64,000 bases of DNA from NCBI RefSeq assembly GCF_019957155.1, contig NZ_JAIPME010000002.1, positions 1,612,001-1,676,000 of the forward strand, written 5' to 3'. The notes beneath the pieces are model-generated. The model was not told the DNA's origin. It ran no database searches and saw only the letters and a list, made by a program, of their open reading frames with translations. Shown here in pieces: positions 27,203-37,600 of this stretch (positions are counted from its first letter, which is position 1; each line of letters starts with the position of its first letter). The position numbers and the translations under genes were made by a program. This stretch comes from Anaerococcus murdochii. GTDB taxonomy: Bacteria; Bacillota; Clostridia; Tissierellales; Peptoniphilaceae.

Positions 27203-29630
27203 GAAGACTTTTCCTATTTTCATCTCATTATTTATTGTAAGTCTGTTTTTCACCGTAATTTTTTACTACGGATATACAAATTTGAGGGCAAACTATGGAT
27301 ATTACATGGCTTCAAGTTTTTATCATGGGGAGATTAATGAAGAACTTTCAAATGAAGATGTTGAAAAACTAAAGTCTATTGAAGATATAGATTTGGTCGG
27401 AAAAATGTCTCTTCATCCGGACAATGCAAAATTAAATGATGATTTAATAGTCATTAACTATCAAGACAAAGATATCAATGAAATGCGAGAATTTTCAAGA
27501 CTTCAAAAAGGGCGATTTGCTGAAAACGAAAATGAGATAGTTTTATCGGAAAGCCTTGTAAATAAACACAAACTTAAAATAGGCAATGAGGTAGAACTTG
27601 ATTTAGGCAAAAGATTTTTAGATGGCGAAGAGATAGGTCCCACAAGTGCAAATACTGATAGGGAAAAATTTGAGAGCCAGGGTTCTAAAAGCTTTACTTT
27701 AGTCGGTGTTTACGGAGATGTCTACAACAAATACAGTAAACTGACTTTTGCTCTAGGCCTACAAAATAAAATGTCCACTTTCAGAACCTTTGTAAAATTT
27801 CATTCATTTGAAGAAGCATACAAAAATAGAGATAAAATTCAAGCAGAAATCAATCAGACTTTGGGCAAAAAAGTTACTTTTGAATTTTCTGAAAGTTTTA
27901 TAAACTATTATGGGGTAGAAAACGAACCCTTACAAAACATAATGAGCCAGGCTGTTCTTGTACTATCAGTTCTTGGATGTATAGCCATCTTTGTGTTTTT
28001 TATAAAAAACATCTTTTGGGTTTGGGGGCTTAGGAAGATTAGAGAGTTTTCCATTTATAAGTCCATAGGATCTACCAATGGACAAATTTATCAGTTACTT
28101 CTAAAGGAAGGACTTATCATAACTGCAATTCCAATATTTTTAGGACATATTGCAGGATTTTTCTTTATGTATTGTTTGTATAAAAACATAACAAAAGGAG
28201 AAGGAGTAAGTGCCTTTGAAGTTATAAAATTTAATCCCTTATTAAGTTTGGCGATACTTTTCGTTTCCTTTATGATTGTAGCATTAGCAATTAAATCCCC
28301 TGCGAAAAAGATTTCTACAATAAATATTATAGACGGTATAAGAGGGAATATAGATTTTTCAAAATCAAAGAAGAAAAGAGCCGAAGATTTTTGGAAGGAA
28401 TTAAAACTCAACAACTTAGCTTCAATAAAATCACAGAGATATATTTCTTCAATAGGGATAATTATTATTTCTGTATTTATAATCACTATTGGCATCTCAA
28501 CATACTACAGAGATTTTTCTCATTACGATGATGGCTATAATTTTTCCGTGGATTATTTTAGTGAAAAGAATCAAGTCCCAAAAATATTAAAAGAAATTGT
28601 CGATAAAATTCCTAGCGACAAGTCTTATATTTCAAAATATAAATATGTTCAAGTAGAAAATACTAACGAATTCTCAAAGGAAGCAAAGGCTGTAGGTTTA
28701 GACGAGGAAGCTAGAAAGAATATAGAAAAATATAATGCAGATGGTATGGATGGATTTATCATCGCCTTGGAAGAAAAAGACTTAAAAGAACTTGGAGGAA
28801 AGAAGGGTGAATTTGTCCTCTACAATACAATTCAAGAAGATTCTTTTATTCCAATAGCTAAGGCAAAGAGAATTCCATATTTCGAAAATCCACAGACTTT
28901 AGATATTAACTTTGCAAATGATTATAAGAAGACGATTGAAATTTCAAAGACAATAACAGATTTGGGAAAATATAAGTCGAGAACAATGCCTTTTGATGTA
29001 AAAGTTTATACAGATTTTGACACTTATTTTAAACTGATGGAAGAGTCCGGAGATGAGAAATATACAGAATATGCCTATACTTTAAATATGAAGGTAAAAG
29101 ATTCTGATACCAAAGATGTAAAAGAATATGTAGAGGCCATGATCAGAGAGCAAATTTCACCTGAAGATCGCTTTAATATCACAACAGGTGAGGAAACCGC
29201 AAAAAATAAATATAACGATGTGAAAAGTTTCATAAAACTTGCAATAGGAATAGCATCGATTATTTTTGTACTAAATATTACCAATGGCTACTCATCCATT
29301 AATTTAAGTCTCATGAGCAGAAAAAAAGAAATCGGAAGTCTTTACTCGTGTGGAATGGATGTAGATGAGTTAAAGAACATCTATCAAAAGGAATTTATTG
29401 AAGAACAGGTAAAATCCTTTATAATTTCCATTATGGTGAGCTTAGGAGTTATGTTTATAATATCGATAATCGCTTCTGATTTAAGAATGAGTACTTTAAT
29501 AAAATATTATGACTACAAAAGCTTCCTAGGATTCTCACTAGTCGTCTATGGTATTAACCTAATCATCTATCACTTCTCCTTAAAGAGAATTTTAGACAGA
29601 CCAACAATTGATCTAATTAGAACAGAATAA
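27195..29630 (+). CDS. FtsX-domain ABC transporter permease
   Basis: The 811-residue permease has a span at about 8-28, an extracellular part to about 245, three spans with an FtsX core (about 255-375), a second span near 420-440, a long extracellular part (about 445-680) and a C-terminal FtsX core (about 685-800, with NLSLMSRKKEIGSLYSCGMD). With the ATPase before it and the two-component pair, it forms a Bce-like detoxification or mechanotransmission module. I chose ATG 27195 because AGGAG at 27181 is correctly spaced for it and too close to the ATG at 27186. Confidence 0.88.
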   Translation: MNKKTFPIFISLFIVSLFFTVIFYYGYTNLRANYGYYMASSFYHGEINEELSNEDVEKLKSIEDIDLVGKMSLHPDNAKLNDDLIVINYQDKDINEMREFSRLQKGRFAENENEIVLSESLVNKHKLKIGNEVELDLGKRFLDGEEIGPTSANTDREKFESQGSKSFTLVGVYGDVYNKYSKLTFALGLQNKMSTFRTFVKFHSFEEAYKNRDKIQAEINQTLGKKVTFEFSESFINYYGVENEPLQNIMSQAVLVLSVLGCIAIFVFFIKNIFWVWGLRKIREFSIYKSIGSTNGQIYQLLLKEGLIITAIPIFLGHIAGFFFMYCLYKNITKGEGVSAFEVIKFNPLLSLAILFVSFMIVALAIKSPAKKISTINIIDGIRGNIDFSKSKKKRAEDFWKELKLNNLASIKSQRYISSIGIIIISVFIITIGISTYYRDFSHYDDGYNFSVDYFSEKNQVPKILKEIVDKIPSDKSYISKYKYVQVENTNEFSKEAKAVGLDEEARKNIEKYNADGMDGFIIALEEKDLKELGGKKGEFVLYNTIQEDSFIPIAKAKRIPYFENPQTLDINFANDYKKTIEISKTITDLGKYKSRTMPFDVKVYTDFDTYFKLMEESGDEKYTEYAYTLNMKVKDSDTKDVKEYVEAMIREQISPEDRFNITTGEETAKNKYNDVKSFIKLAIGIASIIFVLNITNGYSSINLSLMSRKKEIGSLYSCGMDVDELKNIYQKEFIEEQVKSFIISIMVSLGVMFIISIIASDLRMSTLIKYYDYKSFLGFSLVVYGINLIIYHFSLKRILDRPTIDLIRTE

Positions 29631-29640
29631 ATCAATGAGA

Positions 29641-29668
29641 GCAGCTCTTTACGGGGCTGTTTTTGTTT
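29641..29668 (+). terminator. Intrinsic terminator after the ABC operon
   Basis: GCAGCTC pairs with GGGGCTGT (G-U allowed) around a short loop, then TTTTGTTTTTTT. Confidence 0.7.
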
Positions 29669-29715
29669 TTTTAAATATATAAATATATCCTAAATTATAA
29701 TATTAAAGTATATTT

Positions 29716-29744
29716 TTGCATATTAAGTAAATTTATTTTATAAT
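29716..29744 (+). promoter_or_regulatory. Promoter of the 29763-30788 genes
   Basis: TTGCAT (29716-29721) and TATAAT (29739-29744) stand 17 bp apart in an AT-rich gap. Confidence 0.55.
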
Positions 29745-29762
29745 AAAAATAAAAAGGTATAT

Positions 29763-30137
29763 ATGGAAAATTTTAAAAAGTATATTATAGAAGATTTAAG
29801 TCCAGAGCCACTTTTCATTGTCGACATAAGTTGGAATAATGAGGGACTTAAAGTGAATTTAGAAAGCGAGTCAGGTTTATATAAAATTGGTCTTCTATTT
29901 GATGAAACTGTCTACTTATACCAAGACACAGCAGAATCCTATATACCAAGCTGCCGGATTGATTCATCTGACGAATATTATCCATTTTATTATAGTAAAA
30001 ATTCAGAAATGATCGATAGATTAAAAGAAGATGTCGACTATGTTAGAGATGATGAAATAATTCATTTTGTAATTATTGGCCTTGATGATGTTGTAGATGG
30101 CTTGACAACTGATTTGCCAAAAGTTTTTAAATTATAA
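29763..30137 (+). CDS. Unknown small acidic protein
   Basis: This 124-residue protein is not recognised. It has no signal peptide or membrane span and is rich in Asp, Glu and Tyr, with motifs such as LDDVVDGLTTDLPK near the end. An AAAGG site precedes the ATG. It is followed after 12 bases by a membrane protein gene in the same frame, and the two may work together. Confidence 0.6.
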   Translation: MENFKKYIIEDLSPEPLFIVDISWNNEGLKVNLESESGLYKIGLLFDETVYLYQDTAESYIPSCRIDSSDEYYPFYYSKNSEMIDRLKEDVDYVRDDEIIHFVIIGLDDVVDGLTTDLPKVFKL

Positions 30138-30149
30138 AAGGAGGATACT

Positions 30150-30788
30150 ATTTTTTTTAATAAAACAGTTAAGAAATTCTTTGTAAATGATGGAAGTTAT
30201 GACCTATTATGGTTTATATTTGGATTGGTAATTTTATTTGTTTTTGCTTTTCTTAATATGCCTTATTGGATTTTTTGTTTGGGTCTTGGGGTCCTTACAA
30301 GTGCGATTTTTAGATATATAACAACAGATGCTCTTTTTTATGATGATTTTAAAAATTTATACAATAGAAAAGATAGACTTAATTACATATTGAGTAAAAA
30401 TATTTTTACAATTTTATTTGTAGGGTTTATAATTCTTATCTCTTCCTTGGTAATAGGTATTATTTCCAAAATATTTTTAATTAGAAAAATAAACTTTGAA
30501 TTTAGAATATTATTTACCTTAATTTTTTATATACTTGGGGTTGAAAATATTATTTTACTATTTTCCCACAAGGGACTTCCGTCTTATAATGGGGGATATA
30601 AAAGAAATTTTGAGGTTGATTTGCGAATTGGGTTAGAAAACCTAAAATCAATGCTTCCATCATTATTAGTGAACATTTGTTTAGGTATTTTAATATTTAA
30701 TTTTCAAATAGATATGAATATTATAAAAGGAACTCTTTTACTCTTTATTTCTATAATTATTTTTGTAATAAGTAAAGCTACAAAATAA
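30150..30788 (+). CDS. Unknown membrane protein with probable ATT start codon
   Basis: The frame from 30150 gives 212 residues beginning (f)MFFNKTVKKFFVND, then four to five hydrophobic spans (about 26-45, 85-112, 125-147, 170-187 and 190-207). It is not recognised. AAAGGAGG (30137-30144) is a near-perfect ribosome site, yet no ATG, GTG or TTG follows at the right distance; the in-frame codon five bases on is ATT, and the next usable start (TTG, 30225) would cut 25 residues and lacks a ribosome site. ATT initiation is known for infC in other bacteria. A recent ATG-to-ATT change or a base-call error would look the same. Confidence 0.6.
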   Translation: MFFNKTVKKFFVNDGSYDLLWFIFGLVILFVFAFLNMPYWIFCLGLGVLTSAIFRYITTDALFYDDFKNLYNRKDRLNYILSKNIFTILFVGFIILISSLVIGIISKIFLIRKINFEFRILFTLIFYILGVENIILLFSHKGLPSYNGGYKRNFEVDLRIGLENLKSMLPSLLVNICLGILIFNFQIDMNIIKGTLLLFISIIIFVISKATK

Positions 30789-30861
30789 TGTTGTTTGAAG
30801 TACAATTTTTTATTTGTTAAGTTTGGAAATTATTTAAAATATGATTTAATAAGGATTGATT

Positions 30862-31701
30862 ATGAGAAAAAATAAAGGAATTTTTTATTTTATTTTATAC
30901 ATAGGATCTTTTCCTTTGTTATATTTGTGCTTTATTTTGTGTGCAAAAATTGAATTTATTCCACTATTTAACAATATATTTTTAGGGCTAGGAATACTGT
31001 CATTTTTTGCATCTCAAATATATTTTATATTAAAATTTACAGACCTTAATATTAATTTTTATTTAAAACTATTGTCAACTCTTCTTATGATTGGAATAGG
31101 TTTTTTGGCAGGATATGTGGTTTTGATTATGAGTATCTTTGCTTTTAAGGACTATATTCCTTTTACTTATGAAGGAGAAAAATATTATCTCTTAAATGAA
31201 GGCTGGGTTGATTTTGAATACGTGGTTTATAGGAAAGATTTTATAACTATGGATAAGATGACATTTGAGGATAGTGAGAAAACTTTTAAAAACCTTGATC
31301 AAATAACAAACAAAGATACAAGAGCGAGTCTTAAATTTTATCTAAACAAGGATAAAGTGACTAATGATGTAAAAATACCTGCAGAAAATGAAAATGAAAA
31401 AGAAATCCAAAGCCAAACTCAAAGGCTAAATGATTTTGCTCTGGAGGATGTAAAAGAAATTCCAAATTCAAATTTCGGTCTTCTTGAAGTAGATAGGGCA
31501 GGGGCCAGGTCAAGGCGGTTTTTTGTTGATATTAAAGATGGAAAAATAAAATTTATATCGGAGATTCCTGATACAAGCCCAGATATTTCTGGATCTGTAA
31601 AAGAGGATGGGTCTTTTTTAATTATTTGTAAAGATATTAATGGCAATGAAAAACAATATAAATCAAGTGATTTTGGAAAAAACTTTGAACCTATTAATTA
31701 A
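30862..31701 (+). CDS. Unknown membrane protein with extracellular domain
   Basis: The 279-residue protein has three hydrophobic spans in its first 100 residues (about 7-29, 36-53 and 65-90) and then a soluble C-terminal part (about 100-279) with strongly mixed charge and no recognised motif. AAGGA precedes ATG 30862; an upstream in-frame TTG is less likely. The neighbours are also unknown membrane proteins. Confidence 0.6.
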   Translation: MRKNKGIFYFILYIGSFPLLYLCFILCAKIEFIPLFNNIFLGLGILSFFASQIYFILKFTDLNINFYLKLLSTLLMIGIGFLAGYVVLIMSIFAFKDYIPFTYEGEKYYLLNEGWVDFEYVVYRKDFITMDKMTFEDSEKTFKNLDQITNKDTRASLKFYLNKDKVTNDVKIPAENENEKEIQSQTQRLNDFALEDVKEIPNSNFGLLEVDRAGARSRRFFVDIKDGKIKFISEIPDTSPDISGSVKEDGSFLIICKDINGNEKQYKSSDFGKNFEPIN

Positions 31702-31708
31702 AAATAAT

Positions 31709-31736
31709 TTGATTTTATAGGACTTGTGCATATAAT
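31709..31736 (+). promoter_or_regulatory. Promoter of the antiporter riboswitch transcript
   Basis: TTGATT (31709-31714) and TATAAT (31731-31736), 16-bp spacer, end five bases before the candidate riboswitch. Confidence 0.55.
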
Positions 31737-31740
31737 AATT

Positions 31741-31802
31741 TTAGGGAATGAAGTACTCCCTTGATAATTATAATCTAAAACGCGTTTGCTGATGACTTCT
31801 AC
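31741..31802 (+). promoter_or_regulatory. Probable fluoride (crcB-motif) riboswitch
   Basis: The leader has a first hairpin AGGGAATGAAGTACTCCCT, an AAAACGC linker and the 3' strand GCTGATGACTTCTAC. The last matches the conserved GCUGAUGRCNYCUAC end of the crcB motif, and the hairpin matches its GG-GAUGG-CC element in place, with variations (AATGAAG for GATGGAG). The 3' strand also forms one arm of an intrinsic terminator, the usual off-state for this class. The downstream gene is a cation:proton antiporter, a known fluoride-regulon member in some bacteria. Confidence 0.68.
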
Positions 31803-31827
31803 ATTTTTGTAGGGTTGTCAGCTTTTT
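31788..31827 (+). terminator. Riboswitch expression-platform terminator
   Basis: GCTGATGACTTCTAC pairs with GTAGGGTTGTCAGC around TTTTT, followed by a T run. Its left arm is shared with the riboswitch aptamer, so ligand binding should prevent it from forming. Confidence 0.75.
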
Positions 31828-31845
31828 TATTAGAAAGGAGAGTTT

Positions 31846-33048
31846 ATGATTTTATCACTCGGACTTATTTTAATTGTGGGTATGGTTTTTGCCAAAATCT
31901 TTGATAAGTTAAAACTACCTAGGATAATTGGAATGCTTCTTACAGGAATTATCTTAGGACCACAAGTATTGAATTTACTTGATGCTAATATTTTGAAAAT
32001 ATCACCAGATTTAAGAACTATTGCATTAATTGTAATTTTATTAAAGGCAGGGTTAAGCCTTGATATAGGAGATCTAAAAAAAGTAGGCAGATCTGCAATT
32101 TTGTTATCATTTCTACCAGCAAGTTTTGAGATTTTAGCCTATGCTATTTTTGTCCCAAAGATTTTAGATTTAAATCTCATAGATGGATTATTGATGGGAG
32201 CCGTTATGGCTGCGGTTTCTCCAGCTATTGTTGTTCCTAGGATGGTAAAACTTATTGATGAAGGCTATGGCAAGGATGAATCTATTCCACAAATGATACT
32301 AGCGGGGGCATCTTGTGATGATGTTTTTGTTTTGGTTTTATTTTCAAGCTTTTTATCCATGGCCAAAGGAAGCGCATTTTCTTTTAAATCTTTATTAAAA
32401 GTACCAGTTTCAATTACCTTGGGTATTGGATTTGGTATCGTAATTGGTTATTTATTGTACTTATTTTTTGAAAGAAGATATAAAAATGGATCTTATATTA
32501 GGAATTCTTCTAAGGTAATTATAATCTTAGCCCTTGCCTTCTTGCTTGTAAGTCTTGAAGGCCTAGTTAAAGAAATAATCCCAATTTCAGGTCTTTTAGC
32601 TGTTATAGCTATGGCTTCTTCTTATAAGATAAAAGCAGACGATGGTGTTGTTGAAAGGCTTTCAGAAAAATTTGCTAAACTTTGGATTTTCGCAGAAATT
32701 TTATTATTTGTCCTTGTTGGAGCAGAAGTTGATATCAAATATATGACAGGAATTGGCTTTATAGGTATTGCCTTAATCTTCTTAGGACTTTTAATTAGGT
32801 CTATTGGAGTATTTATTTCAGTTGCTGGAAGTAGACTTAGTAAAAATGAAAAGATTTTTACGATTCTAGCCTACACACCAAAAGCAACTGTCCAAGCAGC
32901 AATCGGATCAGTTGCCCTTGCTAATGGAATTGGATCAGGGATGGCGATTTTATCTATAGCTGTCTTAGGCATAATTATCACTGCTCCTCTAGGTGCTATT
33001 CTAATCGATAAGTCTTATAAAAAATTATTAAAAAAAGCTCCAAATTAA
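31846..33048 (+). CDS. Cation:proton antiporter (CPA family)
   Basis: The 400-residue membrane protein has about 11-12 hydrophobic spans and the family motifs LKLPRIIGMLLTGIILGP at the start, LLKAGLSLDI, AAVSPAIVVPRM and GASCDDVFVLVLFSS, which carry the acidic residues and the broken helix of Na+/H+ antiporters. It should exchange Na+ or K+ for protons. Behind a fluoride-type riboswitch, a role under fluoride or acid stress is likely. An AAAGGAG site precedes the ATG. Confidence 0.88.
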   Translation: MILSLGLILIVGMVFAKIFDKLKLPRIIGMLLTGIILGPQVLNLLDANILKISPDLRTIALIVILLKAGLSLDIGDLKKVGRSAILLSFLPASFEILAYAIFVPKILDLNLIDGLLMGAVMAAVSPAIVVPRMVKLIDEGYGKDESIPQMILAGASCDDVFVLVLFSSFLSMAKGSAFSFKSLLKVPVSITLGIGFGIVIGYLLYLFFERRYKNGSYIRNSSKVIIILALAFLLVSLEGLVKEIIPISGLLAVIAMASSYKIKADDGVVERLSEKFAKLWIFAEILLFVLVGAEVDIKYMTGIGFIGIALIFLGLLIRSIGVFISVAGSRLSKNEKIFTILAYTPKATVQAAIGSVALANGIGSGMAILSIAVLGIIITAPLGAILIDKSYKKLLKKAPN

Positions 33049-33086
33049 ATTAATGGTATAATGTTTTTAAATATTAGGAGGAAGTT

Positions 33087-33860
33087 ATGGCAGAAACAAA
33101 ATTAAAAGTTAGTTTATTAAACTATACAAAAAATGGTGAAGAAACAATAGCTCAGGCTGGAAAATTATGCTATTCTCCTGTTGGAGTTGATGAAATATCT
33201 AAAAAACAAGACCCTGAGTCAATAGCTAAGTATGTAAAGATGCTTGCAAACTTAGGGCACTTAAGTCCAATCGAGCATATTTCCTTTACATTCGCAGTTG
33301 AAGGCGTTTCAAGGACTTTAACCCACCAGCTTGTTCGTCATAGGCTTGCCTCTTATTCACAACAGTCTCAAAGATATGTAAAACTAGATGGTTTTGAATA
33401 TGTAATACCTCGTCACATAAAGGAAAATCCAGAAGCTAGGAAGATTTTTATCGAAGCCATGGAAAAAGATCAAGAGGCTTACGATAAGCTAGCAGAAATT
33501 CTTACAAAAAAGCACTATGAAGACCTATTAAATGAGGGAGAAGACGAAAAATCTGCAAAAAGAAAAGCTACTAAGATGGCTATTGAAGATGCTAGGTATG
33601 TTTTTCCTAATGCATGCGAAACAAAAATAGTTTTTACAATGAATGCAAGAACACTATTACATTTTTTTAATCTTAGGTCTTGTAACAGGGCCCAATGGGA
33701 GATAAGGGAGATGTCTGACCAGATGGTAAAATTAGTGAAAGATATTTATCCAAATGTTTTCGCATCTGCTGGTCCATCATGTATATCAGGTCCATGCCCT
33801 GAAGGCAAGATGACTTGCGGAAAAATACAAGAAGTGAGAGAAAAATTTAAAAATATATAA
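33087..33860 (+). CDS. thyX: Flavin-dependent thymidylate synthase
   Basis: The 257-residue enzyme makes dTMP from dUMP with methylene-THF as carbon donor and FAD as reductant. The signature [14 protein letters not shown] (about 86-99) is complete, followed by [14 protein letters not shown] near 200. An insertion with several lysines and glutamates (about 125-165) is common in the clostridial form. An extended -10 (TGGTATAAT, 33054-33062) precedes it and AGGAGG marks the start. The presence of ThyX suggests ThyA may be absent, but that cannot be checked here. Confidence 0.97.
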   Translation: MAETKLKVSLLNYTKNGEETIAQAGKLCYSPVGVDEISKKQDPESIAKYVKMLANLGHLSPIEHISFTFAVEGVSRTLTHQLVRHRLASYSQQSQRYVKLDGFEYVIPRHIKENPEARKIFIEAMEKDQEAYDKLAEILTKKHYEDLLNEGEDEKSAKRKATKMAIEDARYVFPNACETKIVFTMNARTLLHFFNLRSCNRAQWEIREMSDQMVKLVKDIYPNVFASAGPSCISGPCPEGKMTCGKIQEVREKFKNI

Positions 33861-33880
33861 GGGCCTTTGGCTCTTTTATT
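33859..33880 (+). terminator. Intrinsic terminator after thyX
   Basis: AAGGGCC pairs with GGCTCTT around TTT, followed by TTATTTT. Confidence 0.65.
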
Positions 33881-33934
33881 TTGCCTAAAAATGGGTATAA
33901 ATAAAGAATAAGGATAAAGAAAGTAGAGGTTTCT

Positions 33935-34636
33935 ATGTCTTATATAGAATTAAACCAAGTAAGTAAAAAATATAAGTCTGGCCAGTCAGAAATATTAGCA
34001 AACGATAGGATAAGTTTCGACCTCGATGAGGGTAAGTTATTGATAATTGTCGGAGCATCAGGTGCTGGAAAGACAACACTTTTAAATATTATAGGTGGTA
34101 TGGAACAAGCGACTAGCGGAGATGTTATTATAGACGGGAAAAATTTAAGCAAGCTTAATGAAAATGACCTTACCAAATATCGCAGAGATGATGTTGGCTT
34201 TGTATTTCAACATTATAACCTCATTCCAAACCTCACAGCCCTAGAAAATGTAGAGCTTGCCAGTGAGATCTCTAAGGATTCTTTAAATGCAGATGAGATT
34301 TTAGACCAAGTCGGACTTTCTAAAAGAGAAGGTAATTTCCCTTCTCAACTTTCCGGTGGTGAACAGCAAAGAGTTGCTATTGCAAGGGCTTTAGCAAAAA
34401 ATCCAAAGCTTCTTTTGTGCGATGAGCCTACAGGTGCTCTTGATTATAAAACAGGAAAAAATATCTTAAAACTCCTCCAGGATGCTTCTAGGAATTTTAA
34501 TTCTACAGTCATAATAATAACCCATAATTCACTTATAAAACCAATGGCAGATGAAGTAATAGAGTTAAAAGACGGTAGGATTTTAAATGCTTATACAAAT
34601 GAAAATCCTGTTCCAGTAGAAGAACTCGAGTGGTAG
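33935..34636 (+). CDS. ABC transporter ATP-binding protein
   Basis: The 233-residue ATPase has Walker [10 protein letters not shown] near 41, the Q loop VFQHYNLI, signature [13 protein letters not shown] near 135, Walker [10 protein letters not shown] near 157 and switch histidine ITHNS near 192. It is of the MacB/LolD group and lies one base before a very large FtsX permease. There is no two-component pair next to it, unlike the system at 24964-29630. Confidence 0.93.
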   Translation: MSYIELNQVSKKYKSGQSEILANDRISFDLDEGKLLIIVGASGAGKTTLLNIIGGMEQATSGDVIIDGKNLSKLNENDLTKYRRDDVGFVFQHYNLIPNLTALENVELASEISKDSLNADEILDQVGLSKREGNFPSQLSGGEQQRVAIARALAKNPKLLLCDEPTGALDYKTGKNILKLLQDASRNFNSTVIIITHNSLIKPMADEVIELKDGRILNAYTNENPVPVEELEW

Positions 34637-34637
34637 C

Positions 34638-37600
34638 ATGAATAAGACCTATATAAAAAATATCCTAAGAGATATTAAAAAAACAAAGGGAAAAGTTTTT
34701 TCCATAGGGGTTATGGTTGGGCTTGCTACAATGGTAATTGTTGCCTTAAACTTAACTGGCCCATCTATGAGAAAAAGCTTAAGGTCGTCTTTAGATAAGT
34801 TTGGCCACCCAGATATAGTTGTGAAATCAACCTATCCAATGGACTATGAGGATAAAATCCTTTTGGATAATGATAAGGACATTGACGATATTTCCTATAT
34901 AAAAACTTTGGATTTGATGGATGGAGAAAAAGTTATAAGGTTAAAATCCTTTGACAAAAGTTTTGGGAAAATTAACCTTGAAAAGGGAGACCTAATTAAA
35001 AATGATAGTGAAATTATTCTTGATAAGTCCTTAGAAAAATATTATAAAATTGGCGATGAGGTTAATTTTTCATATATAAATGATGATCAAAAAGAGAATT
35101 TCAAGATAAAAAATACTAAATATAAGGTGGTTGGATTTTTTTCTACCAGTGAAAAAATAATGGAGGATATGAGGGAACTTTCTCCTGTAGGCAAAAAGGA
35201 AATCGAGGGTTTTGCCTTTGTAAATGCTGACAATTTCACAAGTGATAAGTTCAACGAGATAAATATTTCCTACAAAGATACCTTTGAAATGGATAAAACT
35301 AGCGACCAATATATTAGTTTTGTAAAAGGCAAAAAGGAAAAAATCGAAGATGATATATATCTCAGACCAAAGGAAGTTTTAGAGAAAATTAAGACTGACG
35401 CCAATGACAAAATCTCAGATGCGGAAGATGATATAAATGAAGCAGAAGATAAAATAAGTAAAACTGAAAAAGACCTTCAAGATGCAAAAGTTAAACTTGA
35501 TGACGGTTTTAATGAGTATGAAAAAAATAAGTCTAAATTTGAAAGAGAAATCCGTGATGGTGAAAATAAACTAATTAACTCTAGGCGTGAATTAGAAGAT
35601 GGCCAATCTAAGCTTGAGGATGCTAAAAAATCCCTGGCAGCATCAAAAAGAGAATATGAAGCAAAAATATCTGAAAATGAAAAACTCTTAGAAGAAAAAC
35701 TAAAAGAATTAAATTCAGTAAAAAGCCAAATCGAAGAGAAAAAAATAGAAATACAAAATGGTATAGATGCTATAGATAAGAAAGCAAACGAACAAAAAGA
35801 AACTTTGTTAGATCAATATAGCGGTGGAAATCCATCAGGTCTTGAACAAATTCCAAGCGAAGAAGAAATTAAGGCTCAGCTTGAAGAACAAAAGGCACCA
35901 CTACTTGCGGCTTTAAAAGAAATAGAAGCCAAAGAGGCTGAATTAAATGATGGCTTTTCTGAATATAAGAAAGGTAAGGCTGAATTTGAAACTCAAAAAC
36001 AAGAAGGCCTTGCAAAAATTAATGCTGGTCAAGCAGAAATTGATAAAAACCAAAGAGAAATTAACCAAGGATGGACTCAGTACTATGAAGGAAGGGATAA
36101 GCTTGCCTTTAATAAAAGAGATGGAAAAAGAAAATTAGAAGATGCTTACAAAAAGCTAGTCACATCTAAAGCTGATTATGAGAAGGGTCTTAAGGAATTT
36201 TCTGACAAAAAAACTGAGGCAGAGGAAAAAATCCAAGACGGCAAAAAGAAAATTTCTGATAATAAAGAAGCCCTAGTTAAACTTAGGGACCCAGAATACA
36301 AAGTTGAGACAATTTTTGATAACCAAGGTATTGATACTTATTATAAAAATTCTTTGAACATGGATTCACTTTCAAAGGTATTCCCATCCTTTTTCTACAT
36401 GGTAGCCATGCTTGTGACCCTTACAACTATGAAAAGATATATCCAAGAACAAAGGTTAATAAACGGTACATTAAAATCTCTTGGCTATACCAACCAAATG
36501 ATTGCCAAAAGATTTTATATTTATGGTTTAATACCAACCATAATTGGGTCGGTAATCGGTGGAATTCTAGGAAGACTTATAATAGTCAAGGTAATTTTTG
36601 ATGCCTATTCTACTGGTTTTGAAATCCTTAATGTAGAGTATGTAAACTCATTTATGGTGATAATTGCTTCTATCATCCTATCATCACTATTGGTAAGCCT
36701 TACTGTTTTCTTTACATCAAAATCAACTGTTAGGGAAACTCCGGCAAGGTTATTAATGCCACTTTCACCAGAAAGAGGATCCACAATCTTACTTGAAAAG
36801 ATTAAACCTATTTGGAAAAGATTGTCCTTTATGCAAAAAATTACTGCTAGAAATCTTTTTAGGTACAAGTCAAGGATGTTTATGACAATCTTTGGTGTAG
36901 CAGGATGTACAGCTCTTATATTTTTTGCTTTTGCAATGATTGATTCTCTAAAGGATACAGCTTCTATCCAGCAAAATGAAATCCATAACTATAAGGCAGT
37001 TGCGATTTTAGATGAAAAGGCAAGTGATGAAGATAAGGCAAAATACGATGATAAGATAAAATCTTACGAAAGTTTACCAATTAAAAATGATTCGGCAAAC
37101 CTAGCTAAAGATGGTATAGATCTTGAGATATCAGTTGTAATTCCAAATGATAGTAAATCCTATAAAGATTTTGTTACTTTAAGAAAAAATAGGAAAAATC
37201 CAATATATTTAGAACAAGCTAAGGCTGTCCTTACCGAAAATGCTAGTAGGAAACTCAACATAAAAACAGGGGATGCCATAAAAATCAAGGTAGATGATAA
37301 GGTTCTTGAGGTAAAAATTGGAGCCATAGCAGAAAATTACGTAGCAGATTATTTATACTTATCAAAAGATTATTATGAGGAATTAGCTAATGAAAAAGTA
37401 CAAGTAAATGCTAATTACATTAAAGGCAATCCTGATGAGATAATTGAGAAGCTAGAAGATACTGGTTCAGTGCTCGCAGTTATCAATACTGGGAAGGCCT
37501 ATGCTTCTATGGACGCTCTTTTGGCAAATCTAAACCTTGTAATAGTCGTTATTACACTTATATCATCTGTTCTAGCGAGTGTTGTTTTATATAATATTAC

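Noticed and set aside
35947-36138. Separate small gene in the coiled-coil part of the large permease
   Set aside because: It is an alternative frame of lysine-rich codons with no ribosome site.
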